Source: Pseudomonadota bacterium
GTDB lineage: Bacteria; Pseudomonadota; Alphaproteobacteria; Rhodospirillales; 2-02-FULL-58-16
Direction: 5' to 3'
DNA length: 11,098 nt
Assembly (NCBI GenBank): GCA_022567015.1
Contig: JADFHR010000097.1
Location: forward strand, 1 to 11,098
Part shown: piece by piece, positions 1-7,579 of the stretch
How positions within the stretch are numbered: the stretch's first letter is position 1
How the letters are laid out: every line of letters starts with the position of its first letter
Notes under the pieces: generated by a model
Told to the model about the DNA's origin: nothing
Seen by the model: the letters and a program-made list of their open reading frames with translations, nothing else
Databases searched by the model: none
Position numbers and translations under genes: made by a program

Positions 1-124
1 GCGTATGCGGCCCGTCGGAGGGCGTCGAAAAGTTTCGACGATGCGCCGCATCGCCTGAAACTTTCCTCCTGCCCGACGAGCCGCCTACGCGATCTCTATG
101 AGTCATGATCAGCGACCCTTGGTA
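1..124 (-). repeat. F1 structured repeat, copy 1 (partial, cut by window start)
   Basis: This is the reverse complement of the first half of the full element at 4007-4268. It holds one terminal inverted repeat (92-124, ending CCCTTGGTA) and nearly all of hairpin 1 (1-91); the second hairpin and other terminus lie off the window. It differs from the full copy at about four positions: two just inside the terminus and two in unpaired parts of the hairpin (GCAGGAG instead of GTAGGAG; TTTCAGG instead of TTTCGGG). The outer edge is followed directly by TTA at 125-127, which is also the stop codon of the higB-like gene. No protein is encoded. The repeat identity is seen directly; calling it a mobile element is inference. 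Confidence 0.9.
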
Positions 125-409
125 TTAGAACTTCCATTTGTCGTACTCGGCGTGTGTCCCGATTCGGATAACCTGTACCACCCGGCTTTTGTAACTGACC
201 TTGACATCGAGGCGATAACGCCGACCCTTGATGTTAAACACGATCCGCCGGTCACCCAGAAAACTCGCCGAGCCTGACATCTGCCGAATGTCGGTGTTCT
301 TTTCCCAACTCGCCGCTTTGACCAGCGCTATCCAGGTCTCGAGCGGGCCCTTGGAATCCGGACGCCGCCGCATGAACTCAAAAAGGATGCCGACGCCGGC
401 GATTCTCAT
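125..409 (-). CDS. higB: HigB-family type II toxin (RelE-like mRNA interferase)
   Basis: This is a 94-residue protein of the HigB toxin family, whose members are ribosome-dependent mRNA endonucleases neutralised by a HigA antitoxin. The family pattern is visible: SASFLGD-RRIVFNI at 47-60, G-RRYRL at 62-67, a beta-strand-rich middle, and IGTHAEYDKW at 83-92. The usual GN before the YRL segment is GR here. The start at 409 (MRIAG) is chosen because family members begin there and because a promoter-like hexamer pair lies just upstream; the in-frame ATG at 448 would fall inside that promoter. The C-terminus ends at YDKWKF, several residues shorter than members I recall that continue past YDKI, and its TAA stop is the TTA bordering repeat copy 1. 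The antitoxin normally follows the toxin gene; here the repeat follows and no higA is visible. The segment looks less GC-rich than its neighbours, suggesting acquisition. Confidence 0.85.
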   Translation of the reverse strand: MRIAGVGILFEFMRRRPDSKGPLETWIALVKAASWEKNTDIRQMSGSASFLGDRRIVFNIKGRRYRLDVKVSYKSRVVQVIRIGTHAEYDKWKF

Positions 410-419
410 AATGATCGCC

Positions 420-448
420 GTTATACACTGTTCCCATATTGGGAGCAA
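420..448 (-). promoter_or_regulatory. Putative higB promoter (near-leaderless)
   Basis: On the minus strand TTGCTC (443-448) and TATAAC (420-425) are separated by 17 bp, a good sigma70-type arrangement. The predicted transcription start, around 412-413, lies only three to four bases before the ATG at 407-409, and no Shine-Dalgarno sequence is present, so translation may be nearly leaderless. The left palindrome (430-446) overlaps the -35 box and spacer, as expected for autoregulation. Confidence 0.5.
430..446. promoter_or_regulatory. Palindromic operator A of the higB promoter
   Basis: The palindrome GTTCCC-N5-GGGAGC lies over the -35 box and spacer of the higB promoter. It matches the perfect palindrome at 457-473 in arms and spacer length with one arm mismatch. 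Repeated 17-bp palindromes at a toxin-antitoxin promoter are typical binding sites for the antitoxin or toxin-antitoxin complex. That role is inferred from position. Confidence 0.55.
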
Positions 449-454
449 TAAAAG

Positions 455-475
455 AAGTTCCCTAATAGGGAACTT
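455..475. promoter_or_regulatory. Palindromic operator B, or terminator of the denD gene
   Basis: AAGTTCCC-TAATA-GGGAACTT is a perfect inverted repeat with 8-bp arms and a 5-nt spacer. Its GTTCCC-N5-GGGAAC core (457-473) repeats operator A, with centres 27 bp apart, which argues for a repressor site. It could also act as a terminator: read on the minus strand after denD it is followed by CTTTTATT, and read on the plus strand by TTTATAT. The two roles are not exclusive. Confidence 0.55.
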
Positions 476-511
476 TTATATCGGAAGCCGAGGAGGCGGA
501 ACCCCCGACGC

Positions 512-1504
512 TCACCCGCCGAGGAAGTCGTCGATGTAGTCCTGGATGACCCGGTCCAGGCTTTCGTCCGCCGGGCAGCCCAGCGCCAGGGCGCGGTCGG
601 CCTCGGTCCATGTGGGCCAGCCGGCGATGATGCGCTCGACGGCCGCATCGGGGCGCACCGTGATCGGCCCCAGCGCCCGGCCGTTGGCGGCGGCGACCCG
701 TTTCAGCGCCTCGATCATCTCGCTCACCGCATAGGTGGCGCTGGGCAGGTTGACGGCGCGGTCGTCGCCGAGGGCGGCGCCGTCGGCCTCGTGCAGCACG
801 ATCAGTCCCTCCACGCAGTTGCGTTGGCCGAGCACGTGGACCAGGGTCTCGGGCGCAACCGGCAACACGCATTCCTCGCCGTTCAGGGGCTCGCGGAAGA
901 TCCCGCTGGCGAAGCTCGACGCCGCCGCGTTGGGCCTGCCCGGGCGGATGATGACGGCCGGCGGGCGCGCCGCGCGGCCGTCCAGGAATCCCTTGCGGGT
1001 GTAGTCGTTGATCATCAGCTCGCCGATGGACTTGGTCATGCCGTAGGTGGTCTCAGGGGTCTGCTTGGTGGTGTCGGTGACCGTCGCCGGCATGGCGGCG
1101 CCGCCGAAGGCGGCGACCGAGCTGGTGAACACGACCCTGGGCGCGCCGGCGCGCGCCCGGCATGCCTGGAGGACGGTGCGGGTGCCGTCAACATTTACCC
1201 GCAAGGCAAGGTCGAAGTCCCGCTCGCCCTCGCCGCTCACCACCGAGGCCAGATGAAACACCGAGATGTCGTCGCGGTCGATGAGGGCGGACACCGCGTC
1301 CCGGTCGGCGACATCGCCGGCGACGATGTCGACGCGCCCGTCCAGGCCCGGCGGCCGGGCCGTGGGCGTCACGGCGTCGAACAGCACGATGCTGTCGATC
1401 TCCTCGGCGGCGCCCGACGGCCCGGTGAGCGCGCCCCTGAGCACAAGCCGCCGGGCCAGGTTCAACCCGATGAAACCGGTGCCTCCGGTGATGACGACCT
1501 TCAC
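512..1504 (-). CDS. denD: D-erythronate dehydrogenase-like extended SDR
   Basis: This 330-residue NAD-dependent epimerase/dehydratase-type protein most resembles DenD, which oxidises D-erythronate at C2 in four-carbon sugar-acid catabolism. The N-terminal Rossmann motif is GGTGFIG (7-13), with the nucleotide-selecting acidic residue D43 after the second strand (VLFD). The catalytic set is S128/S129 in FTSSV, Y154 and K158 in YGMTK. RPGRPNAAASSF (187-198) followed by REPLNGEE (204-211) is the stretch that points to the DenD/Gne-like branch rather than a generic epimerase. The start codon is GTG, with GAGGG seven bases upstream. It follows sixA by 63 bp on the same strand. No other gene of the erythronate pathway is visible here, so the substrate is uncertain; a sugar-nucleotide epimerase of the same fold is the alternative. 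Confidence 0.8.
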   Translation of the reverse strand: MKVVITGGTGFIGLNLARRLVLRGALTGPSGAAEEIDSIVLFDAVTPTARPPGLDGRVDIVAGDVADRDAVSALIDRDDISVFHLASVVSGEGERDFDLALRVNVDGTRTVLQACRARAGAPRVVFTSSVAAFGGAAMPATVTDTTKQTPETTYGMTKSIGELMINDYTRKGFLDGRAARPPAVIIRPGRPNAAASSFASGIFREPLNGEECVLPVAPETLVHVLGQRNCVEGLIVLHEADGAALGDDRAVNLPSATYAVSEMIEALKRVAAANGRALGPITVRPDAAVERIIAGWPTWTEADRALALGCPADESLDRVIQDYIDDFLGG

Positions 1505-1567
1505 GTCCGTGCCCTCGCTGCGTGTTCCGGTGCTTGCCGCGGCCCTGGCGTACGGATGGGACCCGGC

Positions 1568-2035
1568 CTACCCTCCCAGCAACTCCGGCCGCACCATCCA
1601 GGCCAGCGCCCAGCCGCCGTCGTCGGCGCGCTCCAGGCAGACCACGGTGCCGGGCTGGAAGGCGGCGACGTTCGCCTCTTCCGAACCGGCGACCAGGCGC
1701 GAAGCCAGCCGGTCCATGAACGGCAGGTGCCCGACCATCATCGTGTCCTCCGGCCATCCGGCGATGAGGTCGGCGGCCACCTCGACCGAATCGTTGGGCG
1801 CGAGGCCGGACGCCGCCTCCTCCACCACGCCCCCCGGACCCAGCGCCTGGGCCAGCAGCACCGCGGTGTCGCGGGCGCGCATCTTGGGGCTGTGGACGAT
1901 GCGGCCGACGCGCACGCTGCGGGCCAGGAAGGAGGCCACGCGCTGGACGTCGGTGCGCCCCTTGTCGCTGAGCGGCCGGTCCGGATCGTCCTCGGCCGGC
2001 ACCGCTTCGGCGTGCTGAACCAGATAGAGTTTCAT
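1568..2035 (-). CDS. sixA: SixA-type phosphohistidine phosphatase (histidine phosphatase superfamily)
   Basis: This 155-residue protein has the length and order of SixA, which removes phosphate from phosphohistidine on histidine phosphotransfer proteins. The N-terminal catalytic motif reads LVQHAEA (5-11), with H8 as the expected phospho-accepting histidine. The preceding position, arginine in most of the superfamily, is Q7, as in a subgroup of SixA-like proteins. RPLSDKGR (20-27) and SPKMRARDTA (49-58) supply further family residues including R53, and the second catalytic histidine is H103 in MVGHLPFM. No signal peptide is seen, so it should be cytoplasmic. The gene begins 50 bp after atpC on the same strand and probably receives read-through from the atp operon unless the weak hairpin at 2051-2083 stops it. 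Whether the true substrate is a phosphorelay or the PTS-Ntr system cannot be told. Confidence 0.85.
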   Translation of the reverse strand: MKLYLVQHAEAVPAEDDPDRPLSDKGRTDVQRVASFLARSVRVGRIVHSPKMRARDTAVLLAQALGPGGVVEEAASGLAPNDSVEVAADLIAGWPEDTMMVGHLPFMDRLASRLVAGSEEANVAAFQPGTVVCLERADDGGWALAWMVRPELLGG

Positions 2036-2050
2036 GGGGCCCGTCCCGGG

Positions 2051-2083
2051 AAAAAGGGGGGCACGAACGTCGAATGTCCCCTT
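2051..2083 (-). terminator. Possible weak terminator or attenuator after atpC
   Basis: Just after the atpC stop codon the minus strand reads AAGGGG, an 18-nt loop with some inner pairing, CCCCTT, then a short run of T. The six-pair stem and T run fit a weak intrinsic terminator. It lies between atpC and sixA and could lower expression of sixA and denD relative to the ATP synthase genes. The large loop makes this tentative. Confidence 0.3.
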
Positions 2084-2085
2084 CG

Positions 2086-2502
2086 TTACTTGGTGGCAGC
2101 CCCCGCCGCGGCGAGTCTGGCCTCGGCGGCGCGCAGTTCGGCTTCGGCATCCCGCTGTTCGGGGCTTTCGGGGGCGGCCTCCCGGTGCGCCTCCCGGGCG
2201 CGCCCCAGCCGTCCCTCGGCGTCGGCGCGGTCGATCTCGGAAGCGGGCACGGCTTCGTCGGCGAGCACGGTGCAGCGTCCGTCCGCCACCTCGGCGAAGC
2301 CGCCGGAGACGAAGATCCGCATGGTTACGCGATCGCCTTCGTACACCTCGACGGTGCCGGGGCGCACCGTGGACAGAAGCGGCGCGTGCCCGGGCAGGAC
2401 GCCGAAATCGCCGTCCCCGCCCGGCACCACAACCATGTCCGCCTCCTCGGCGAACACCACGCGTTCCGGCGTCACCAGTTCGAACGGGACCTTCTCCGTC
2501 AT
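2086..2502 (-). CDS. atpC: F1F0 ATP synthase subunit epsilon
   Basis: This 138-residue protein is the epsilon subunit of the F1 central stalk, which joins gamma to the c-ring and can inhibit ATP hydrolysis. The N-terminal beta-sandwich has the family signature PGGDGDFGVLPGHAPLLS (27-44) followed by VRPG (46-49) and a final strand FVSGGFAEV (64-72). Residues about 88-138 form the alanine- and glutamate-rich helical hairpin, somewhat longer and more charged than in short alphaproteobacterial forms. The start at 2502 (MTEKVPFEL) is preceded by AAGGA at a normal distance; upstream in-frame codons overlap atpD and do not resemble the family. It follows atpD by 28 bp and is the last atp gene of the operon. 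Confidence 0.96.
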   Translation of the reverse strand: MTEKVPFELVTPERVVFAEEADMVVVPGGDGDFGVLPGHAPLLSTVRPGTVEVYEGDRVTMRIFVSGGFAEVADGRCTVLADEAVPASEIDRADAEGRLGRAREAHREAAPESPEQRDAEAELRAAEARLAAAGAATK

Positions 2503-2530
2503 CTGGGGGTTCCTTTCTGAACGGGCCCGT

Positions 2531-3955
<1,425 letters not shown>

Positions 3956-4006
3956 CGTGCTGGCTCCCCTAGGGAAAGTGCGTATCCGGCCGCCCGGCGG
4001 GCCTTA

Positions 4007-4268
4007 TACCAAGGGATGCTGATCATGACTCATAGAGATCGCGTAGGCGGCTCGTCGGGTAGGAGGAAAGTTTCGGGCGATGCGGCGCATCGTCGAAACT
4101 TTTCGACGCCCTCCGACGGGCCGCATACGCGACCGGAACGGCGGCTTACCCAAGGCTTTCGGACGGCGTCGCGCACGCTTCGCGATGCCCCGCATCGCCA
4201 CAGCGCACGCTCCTGGCCGAAAACCTTGGTAAGCCGTCTCTATGGGTCATGATCAGCATCCCTTGGTA
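4007..4268 (+). repeat. F1 structured repeat, copy 2 (complete, inside the atp operon)
   Basis: This is a complete 262-bp non-coding element filling most of the 313-bp atpG-atpD gap. Its ends (4007-4039 and 4236-4268) are inverted repeats of 33 bp with 31 matches, starting TACCAAGGG. Between them lie hairpin 1 (4040-4131; 19-bp basal stem with one mismatch and one T-G pair) and hairpin 2 (4143-4235), joined by an 11-nt linker, so one strand can fold into a three-way junction. TTA occurs at both edges (4004-4006 and 4269-4271), a candidate 3-bp target duplication; the right one is also the atpG stop codon. No open reading frame resembling a transposase is inside. The structure is read directly from the sequence; a MITE-like origin and any regulatory role are inferences. 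Confidence 0.93.
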
Positions 4269-5168
4269 TTATACCGCCTCGGCGCCGGAAATGATCTCGA
4301 TCAGTTCGCTGGTGATGACCGCCTGGCGGGTGCGGTTGTAGGTGAGGGTCAGGTCGTCGATCATCTCGCCGGCGTTGCGGGTGGCGTTGTCCATGGCCGT
4401 CATCCGCGCCCCCTGCTCGGACGCATAGCTCTCGGCGAGGGCGCGGAACATCTGCACCGAGACGTTGCGCGGCAGCAACGCCTCCAGAATCTCTTCCTCC
4501 GACGGCTCCAAGATGTACAGCGCCTTGGAGCCGTCGTGGCCGGCCGCGTCGTCCGCGTCGTCCGCGCCTTCGGGCGCCGGCAGGGGAATCACCTGGCGCG
4601 TCGTCACCACCTGGCTGATGACCGACTTGAAGGTGTTGAAGAAGACCGTGCAGACGTCGAATTCCCCGGCCTCGAACATGGCACACAGGCGCTGGCCGAT
4701 GTCGTGGGCGGCCTCGAATCCCGCTCCCGTCTTGGTCACGTCCTCCAAGGTGTCGAGGATAAGGCTTTCGTAATCGCGCTTGAGCGCGTCCCGCCCCTTG
4801 CGGCCGACGCACAGCATGGTCACCGATTTGCCGCTCCCCTGAAGGGCGATGACGTGCCGTCTGACCGCCCGGACGATACTGGAATTGAAGCCGCCGCACA
4901 GTCCCCTGTCGGCGGTGATGGGGACGATCAGGTGGGACCGATCGCCGCCGCTTCCGGCAAGAAGCGCGGGCGCGCCCTCGACGGTGGGCAGGCTGGCCGT
5001 GAGGGCGCCGAGCATGCGCTCCATGCGGTCCGCGTAGGGGCGCGCGGCTTCCGCCGCGGCCTGGGCCCGGCGCAGCTTGGAGGCCGACACCATCTTCATG
5101 GCCGACGTGATCTTCTGCGTCGACTTGACGGTGGCGATGCGGATTCTCAGGTCTTTTAGATTGGGCAT
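4269..5168 (-). CDS. atpG: F1F0 ATP synthase subunit gamma
   Basis: This 299-residue protein is the gamma subunit, the rotating central shaft of F1. The N-terminal helix has the family pattern LRIRIATVKSTQKITSAMKM (7-26) and SASKLRRAQ; the Rossmann-like middle has ITADRGLCGGFNSS; the C-terminal helix has MTAMDNATRNAGEMI then LTLTYNRTRQAVITSELIEI, both strongly conserved. A residue stretch rich in D and A (PEGADDADDAAGHDG) is a local insertion of the kind that varies between species. The protein ends GAEAV, a normal family ending, and the TAA stop (4269-4271) abuts the F1 repeat. The start follows atpA by 43 bp, with only a weak GGTGA upstream. Confidence 0.98.
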   Translation of the reverse strand: MPNLKDLRIRIATVKSTQKITSAMKMVSASKLRRAQAAAEAARPYADRMERMLGALTASLPTVEGAPALLAGSGGDRSHLIVPITADRGLCGGFNSSIVRAVRRHVIALQGSGKSVTMLCVGRKGRDALKRDYESLILDTLEDVTKTGAGFEAAHDIGQRLCAMFEAGEFDVCTVFFNTFKSVISQVVTTRQVIPLPAPEGADDADDAAGHDGSKALYILEPSEEEILEALLPRNVSVQMFRALAESYASEQGARMTAMDNATRNAGEMIDDLTLTYNRTRQAVITSELIEIISGAEAV

Positions 5169-5211
5169 CGTGGTTCACCGCCGGTGACCGCCGCGCCGTT
5201 GCGAACCGGCG

Positions 5212-6744
5212 TCACGAAAACGTCTTGGCAAAGCCGTCGAGGAAGGATTTCAGTTTCCCTTCCGTTTCCTCGGACAGCTCTTTCTCGTCGCGGATGGAGT
5301 GCAGGATGTCTTGCCCGTTGGCCCTGAGCTCGTCCAGCATGGCGGCGTCGAAGCGGGTGACGTCCTTGACCTCGATCTTGTCCAGGTATCCGCGCACCCC
5401 GGCGAAAATGGAAACCACCTGCTCCTCCACCGGGCACGGCGCGAACTGCCCCTGCTTGAGCATTTCGGTCAACCGGGCGCCGCGGGCGAGCAGGCGCTGG
5501 GTCGCCGGGTCGAGGTCGGAGGAGAACTGGGAGAACGCCGCCATCTCCCGGTACTGGGCCAGTTCCAGCTTGATGGTACCGGCCACCTGCTTCATGGCCT
5601 TGACCTGGGCGGCGGAGCCGACGCGGCTGACCGAAATGCCCACGTTCACCGCCGGGCGGATGCCGGCGTAGAACAATTCCGTCTCCAGGAAGATCTGGCC
5701 GTCGGTGATGGAGATCACGTTGGTGGGGATATAGGCGGAGACGTCGCCGGCCTGGGTCTCGATCACCGGCAGGGCGGTGAGCGAGCCGCCGCCGTTGTCG
5801 TCGTTCATCTTGGCGGCGCGCTCGAGCAGGCGCGAGTGCAGATAGAAGACGTCGCCCGGATAGGCCTCGCGCCCCGGCGGGCGGCGCAGAAGCAGCGACA
5901 TCTGGCGGTACGAGACGGCCTGCTTGGACAGGTCGTCATAAAAGATCACCGCGTGCATGGCGTTGTCGCGGAAGTACTCGCCCATGGTGCAGCCCGCATA
6001 GGGCGCCAGGAACTGCAGCGGCGCCGGCTCCGACGCGGTGGCGGCGACCACGATCGTATAGTCCATGGCGTTGTGATCTTCCAGCGTCTTCACGATCCGC
6101 GCCACCGACGAGCGCTTCTGGCCGATCGCCACGTAGATGCAGTACAGCTTTTCCGATTCGTCCTTGGCGTTTTTGTTGATGTCCCGCTGATTGATGATGG
6201 TATCGAGGATGATGGCGGTCTTGCCGGTCTGGCGGTCGCCGATGATGAGTTCGCGCTGGCCGCGGCCGATGGGAATCAAGCAGTCGATGGCCTTCAGCCC
6301 GGTCTGCACGGGCTCGTGCACCGACCGGCGCGGGATGATGCCGGGCGCCTTGACCTCGATGCGCGCGCGTTCGGTATCGCCGAGGGGGCCCTTGCCGTCG
6401 ATGGGATTGCCCAGGGCATCGACGACGCGGCCGAGAAGCGCCTTGCCCACGGGCACGTCGACGATGGCGCAGGTGCGCTTCACCGTGTCCCCTTCCTTGA
6501 TGCCGCGGTCCTCGCCGAAGATGACGATGCCGACGTTGTCGGTTTCCAGGTTGAGGGCCATCCCCTTGATGCCGCCCGGGAACTCGACCATCTCGCCGGC
6601 CTGCACGTTGTCCAGCCCGTAGACGCGGGCGATGCCGTCACCGACGGAAAGCACCTGACCGACCTCGGCGACCTCGGCCTCGGTACCGAAATTGGCGATC
6701 TGTTCCTTGAGGATCGCCGAAATCTCCGACGCCCGGATATCCAT
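5212..6744 (-). CDS. atpA: F1F0 ATP synthase subunit alpha
   Basis: This is the non-catalytic nucleotide-binding alpha subunit, three copies per F1, 510 residues from the ATG at 6744. Counting from that ATG, the P-loop GDRQTGKT is at 169-176, VIFYDDLSKQA (267-277) is the Walker B region, and the arginine that reaches the catalytic site of beta is R374 in SVSRVGSA. N-terminal MDIRASEISAIL matches other alphaproteobacterial alpha subunits. The ATG is preferred to the GTG at 6747 because AAGGAG lies seven bases before the ATG but only four before the GTG. The ATG overlaps the atpH stop codon by one base (TGATG), indicating translational coupling. Confidence 0.98.
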   Translation of the reverse strand: MDIRASEISAILKEQIANFGTEAEVAEVGQVLSVGDGIARVYGLDNVQAGEMVEFPGGIKGMALNLETDNVGIVIFGEDRGIKEGDTVKRTCAIVDVPVGKALLGRVVDALGNPIDGKGPLGDTERARIEVKAPGIIPRRSVHEPVQTGLKAIDCLIPIGRGQRELIIGDRQTGKTAIILDTIINQRDINKNAKDESEKLYCIYVAIGQKRSSVARIVKTLEDHNAMDYTIVVAATASEPAPLQFLAPYAGCTMGEYFRDNAMHAVIFYDDLSKQAVSYRQMSLLLRRPPGREAYPGDVFYLHSRLLERAAKMNDDNGGGSLTALPVIETQAGDVSAYIPTNVISITDGQIFLETELFYAGIRPAVNVGISVSRVGSAAQVKAMKQVAGTIKLELAQYREMAAFSQFSSDLDPATQRLLARGARLTEMLKQGQFAPCPVEEQVVSIFAGVRGYLDKIEVKDVTRFDAAMLDELRANGQDILHSIRDEKELSEETEGKLKSFLDGFAKTFS

Positions 6745-7304
6745 CACGCAACTCCTTTCATGGCCAGGCGCAGGTGTTGCAGCTTGGTACTGAGCGAGCT
6801 GTCGAACATCCGCGATCCGACGCGCACGATCAGACCGCCAAGCAGCCCGGGATCCACCTTGAGGTCGAGCACGATCGTGGCGCCGACCGCCTTTTTCAGG
6901 GCGGCGCCGATGGCGGTGCGCTGCTTTTCGCTCAGGGTTTTGGCCGAGATCACCTCGACGCTGGCCTCGCCCCGGTGCGCCGCCAGCAGGGCGCGGTACG
7001 CGGTGATCATGTGGGGGAGCACGAACAGCCGCCGGTTCTGCGTCACCACGCCGACGAAGCGCACGCTCAACTCGCCCATGGCGGACTTTTCCATCAGCGC
7101 CGTCATGGCCCGCGTCTGGTCCTCACGGGAGATCACCGGCGAGCGGATCAGCCGGGTCAAATCGTCGCTGACGTGGATCATGGCTTCCAGGCGCCCGAGA
7201 TCGTCGGCCACCTGGTCCAGCACCCCGTCCGCGTCCGCCAATTCGAACAGGGCGGTGGCATAGCGGCCGGCAAGGCCGGTGGCGCCTGTGGTCTTCGATG
7301 ACAC
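6744..7304 (-). CDS. atpH: F1F0 ATP synthase subunit delta
   Basis: This 186-residue protein is the delta subunit, which fastens the peripheral stalk to the top of F1. The N-terminal helical domain begins GLAGRYATALFELA (10-23), the usual family start; the C-terminal part carries the conserved VDPGLLGGLIVRVGSRMFDSS pattern (split here only as a description of a region around residues 153-173) followed by a helix ending in LQHLRLAMKG. The start codon is GTG with AAGGA ten bases upstream. It is the first gene of the operon and overlaps atpA by one base. F0 genes are absent, as usual in alphaproteobacteria, where they form a separate cluster. Confidence 0.97.
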   Translation of the reverse strand: MSSKTTGATGLAGRYATALFELADADGVLDQVADDLGRLEAMIHVSDDLTRLIRSPVISREDQTRAMTALMEKSAMGELSVRFVGVVTQNRRLFVLPHMITAYRALLAAHRGEASVEVISAKTLSEKQRTAIGAALKKAVGATIVLDLKVDPGLLGGLIVRVGSRMFDSSLSTKLQHLRLAMKGVA

Positions 7305-7396
7305 TTAGCGAAGATCCTTGATTGGGTTCCCGACGAGGTTCAGGAGCCTACCAGCCCCCGAAAATAACAAAACGACCCAGTGCGGACAGGGCCTGT

Positions 7397-7425
7397 TGTC
7401 TACCATAGTCGCCCCAGCCATGCAA
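7397..7425 (-). promoter_or_regulatory. Putative promoter of the atp operon
   Basis: In the 275-bp gap between priA and atpH the minus strand carries TTGCAT (7420-7425), a 17-bp spacer and TAGACA (7397-7402), a fair sigma70-like match. It would give a leader of about 85 nt before the atpH GTG. An inverted repeat, CAAGCCGG-CTC-CCGGCCTTG on the plus strand (7423-7442, one bulged base), overlaps the -35 end and could be a regulator site or simply GC-rich chance pairing. I see no gene, strong terminator or riboswitch in the rest of the gap. No experiment supports the assignment. Confidence 0.4.
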
Positions 7426-7579
7426 GCCGGCTCCCGGCCTTGAAAGCGGCGCGAAAAAGGCGGATTCCTGCGCCTCAGCGGGGCATGTGCCGAGCCCGGA
7501 AATGCCGCCCGGAAGGCCGGGGACGGATCCCGCGCAGCGCCGTTTGCGGGTGCGTCCCGGTTGATTGACAAGGCCCCGT

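Noticed and set aside
4040..4131. REP/BIME elements handled by a RAYT transposase
   Set aside because: REPs are much shorter and carry a GTAG at the foot of a small hairpin. The TAGGAG motif here is in an internal loop of a hairpin over 90 nt long, and the element has long terminal inverted repeats.
4007..4268. A tRNA or other classical cloverleaf RNA gene
   Set aside because: The arms are about 92 nt each, there is no anticodon arm, T-loop or CCA-like end, and the termini are long inverted repeats instead.
5173..5208. Hairpin GGTTC/GAACC in the atpA-atpG gap that could hide the atpG ribosome binding site
   Set aside because: The stem is only five base pairs with a large loop, in a GC-rich background where such pairing is expected by chance.
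6745..6747. GTG start for atpA one codon upstream
   Set aside because: The Shine-Dalgarno spacing is too short for the GTG, and family members start MDIR at the following ATG.
5299..7263. A 654-codon open frame on the plus strand
   Set aside because: It is antisense to atpA and atpH, both of which are certain from their motifs; no family resemblance was seen.
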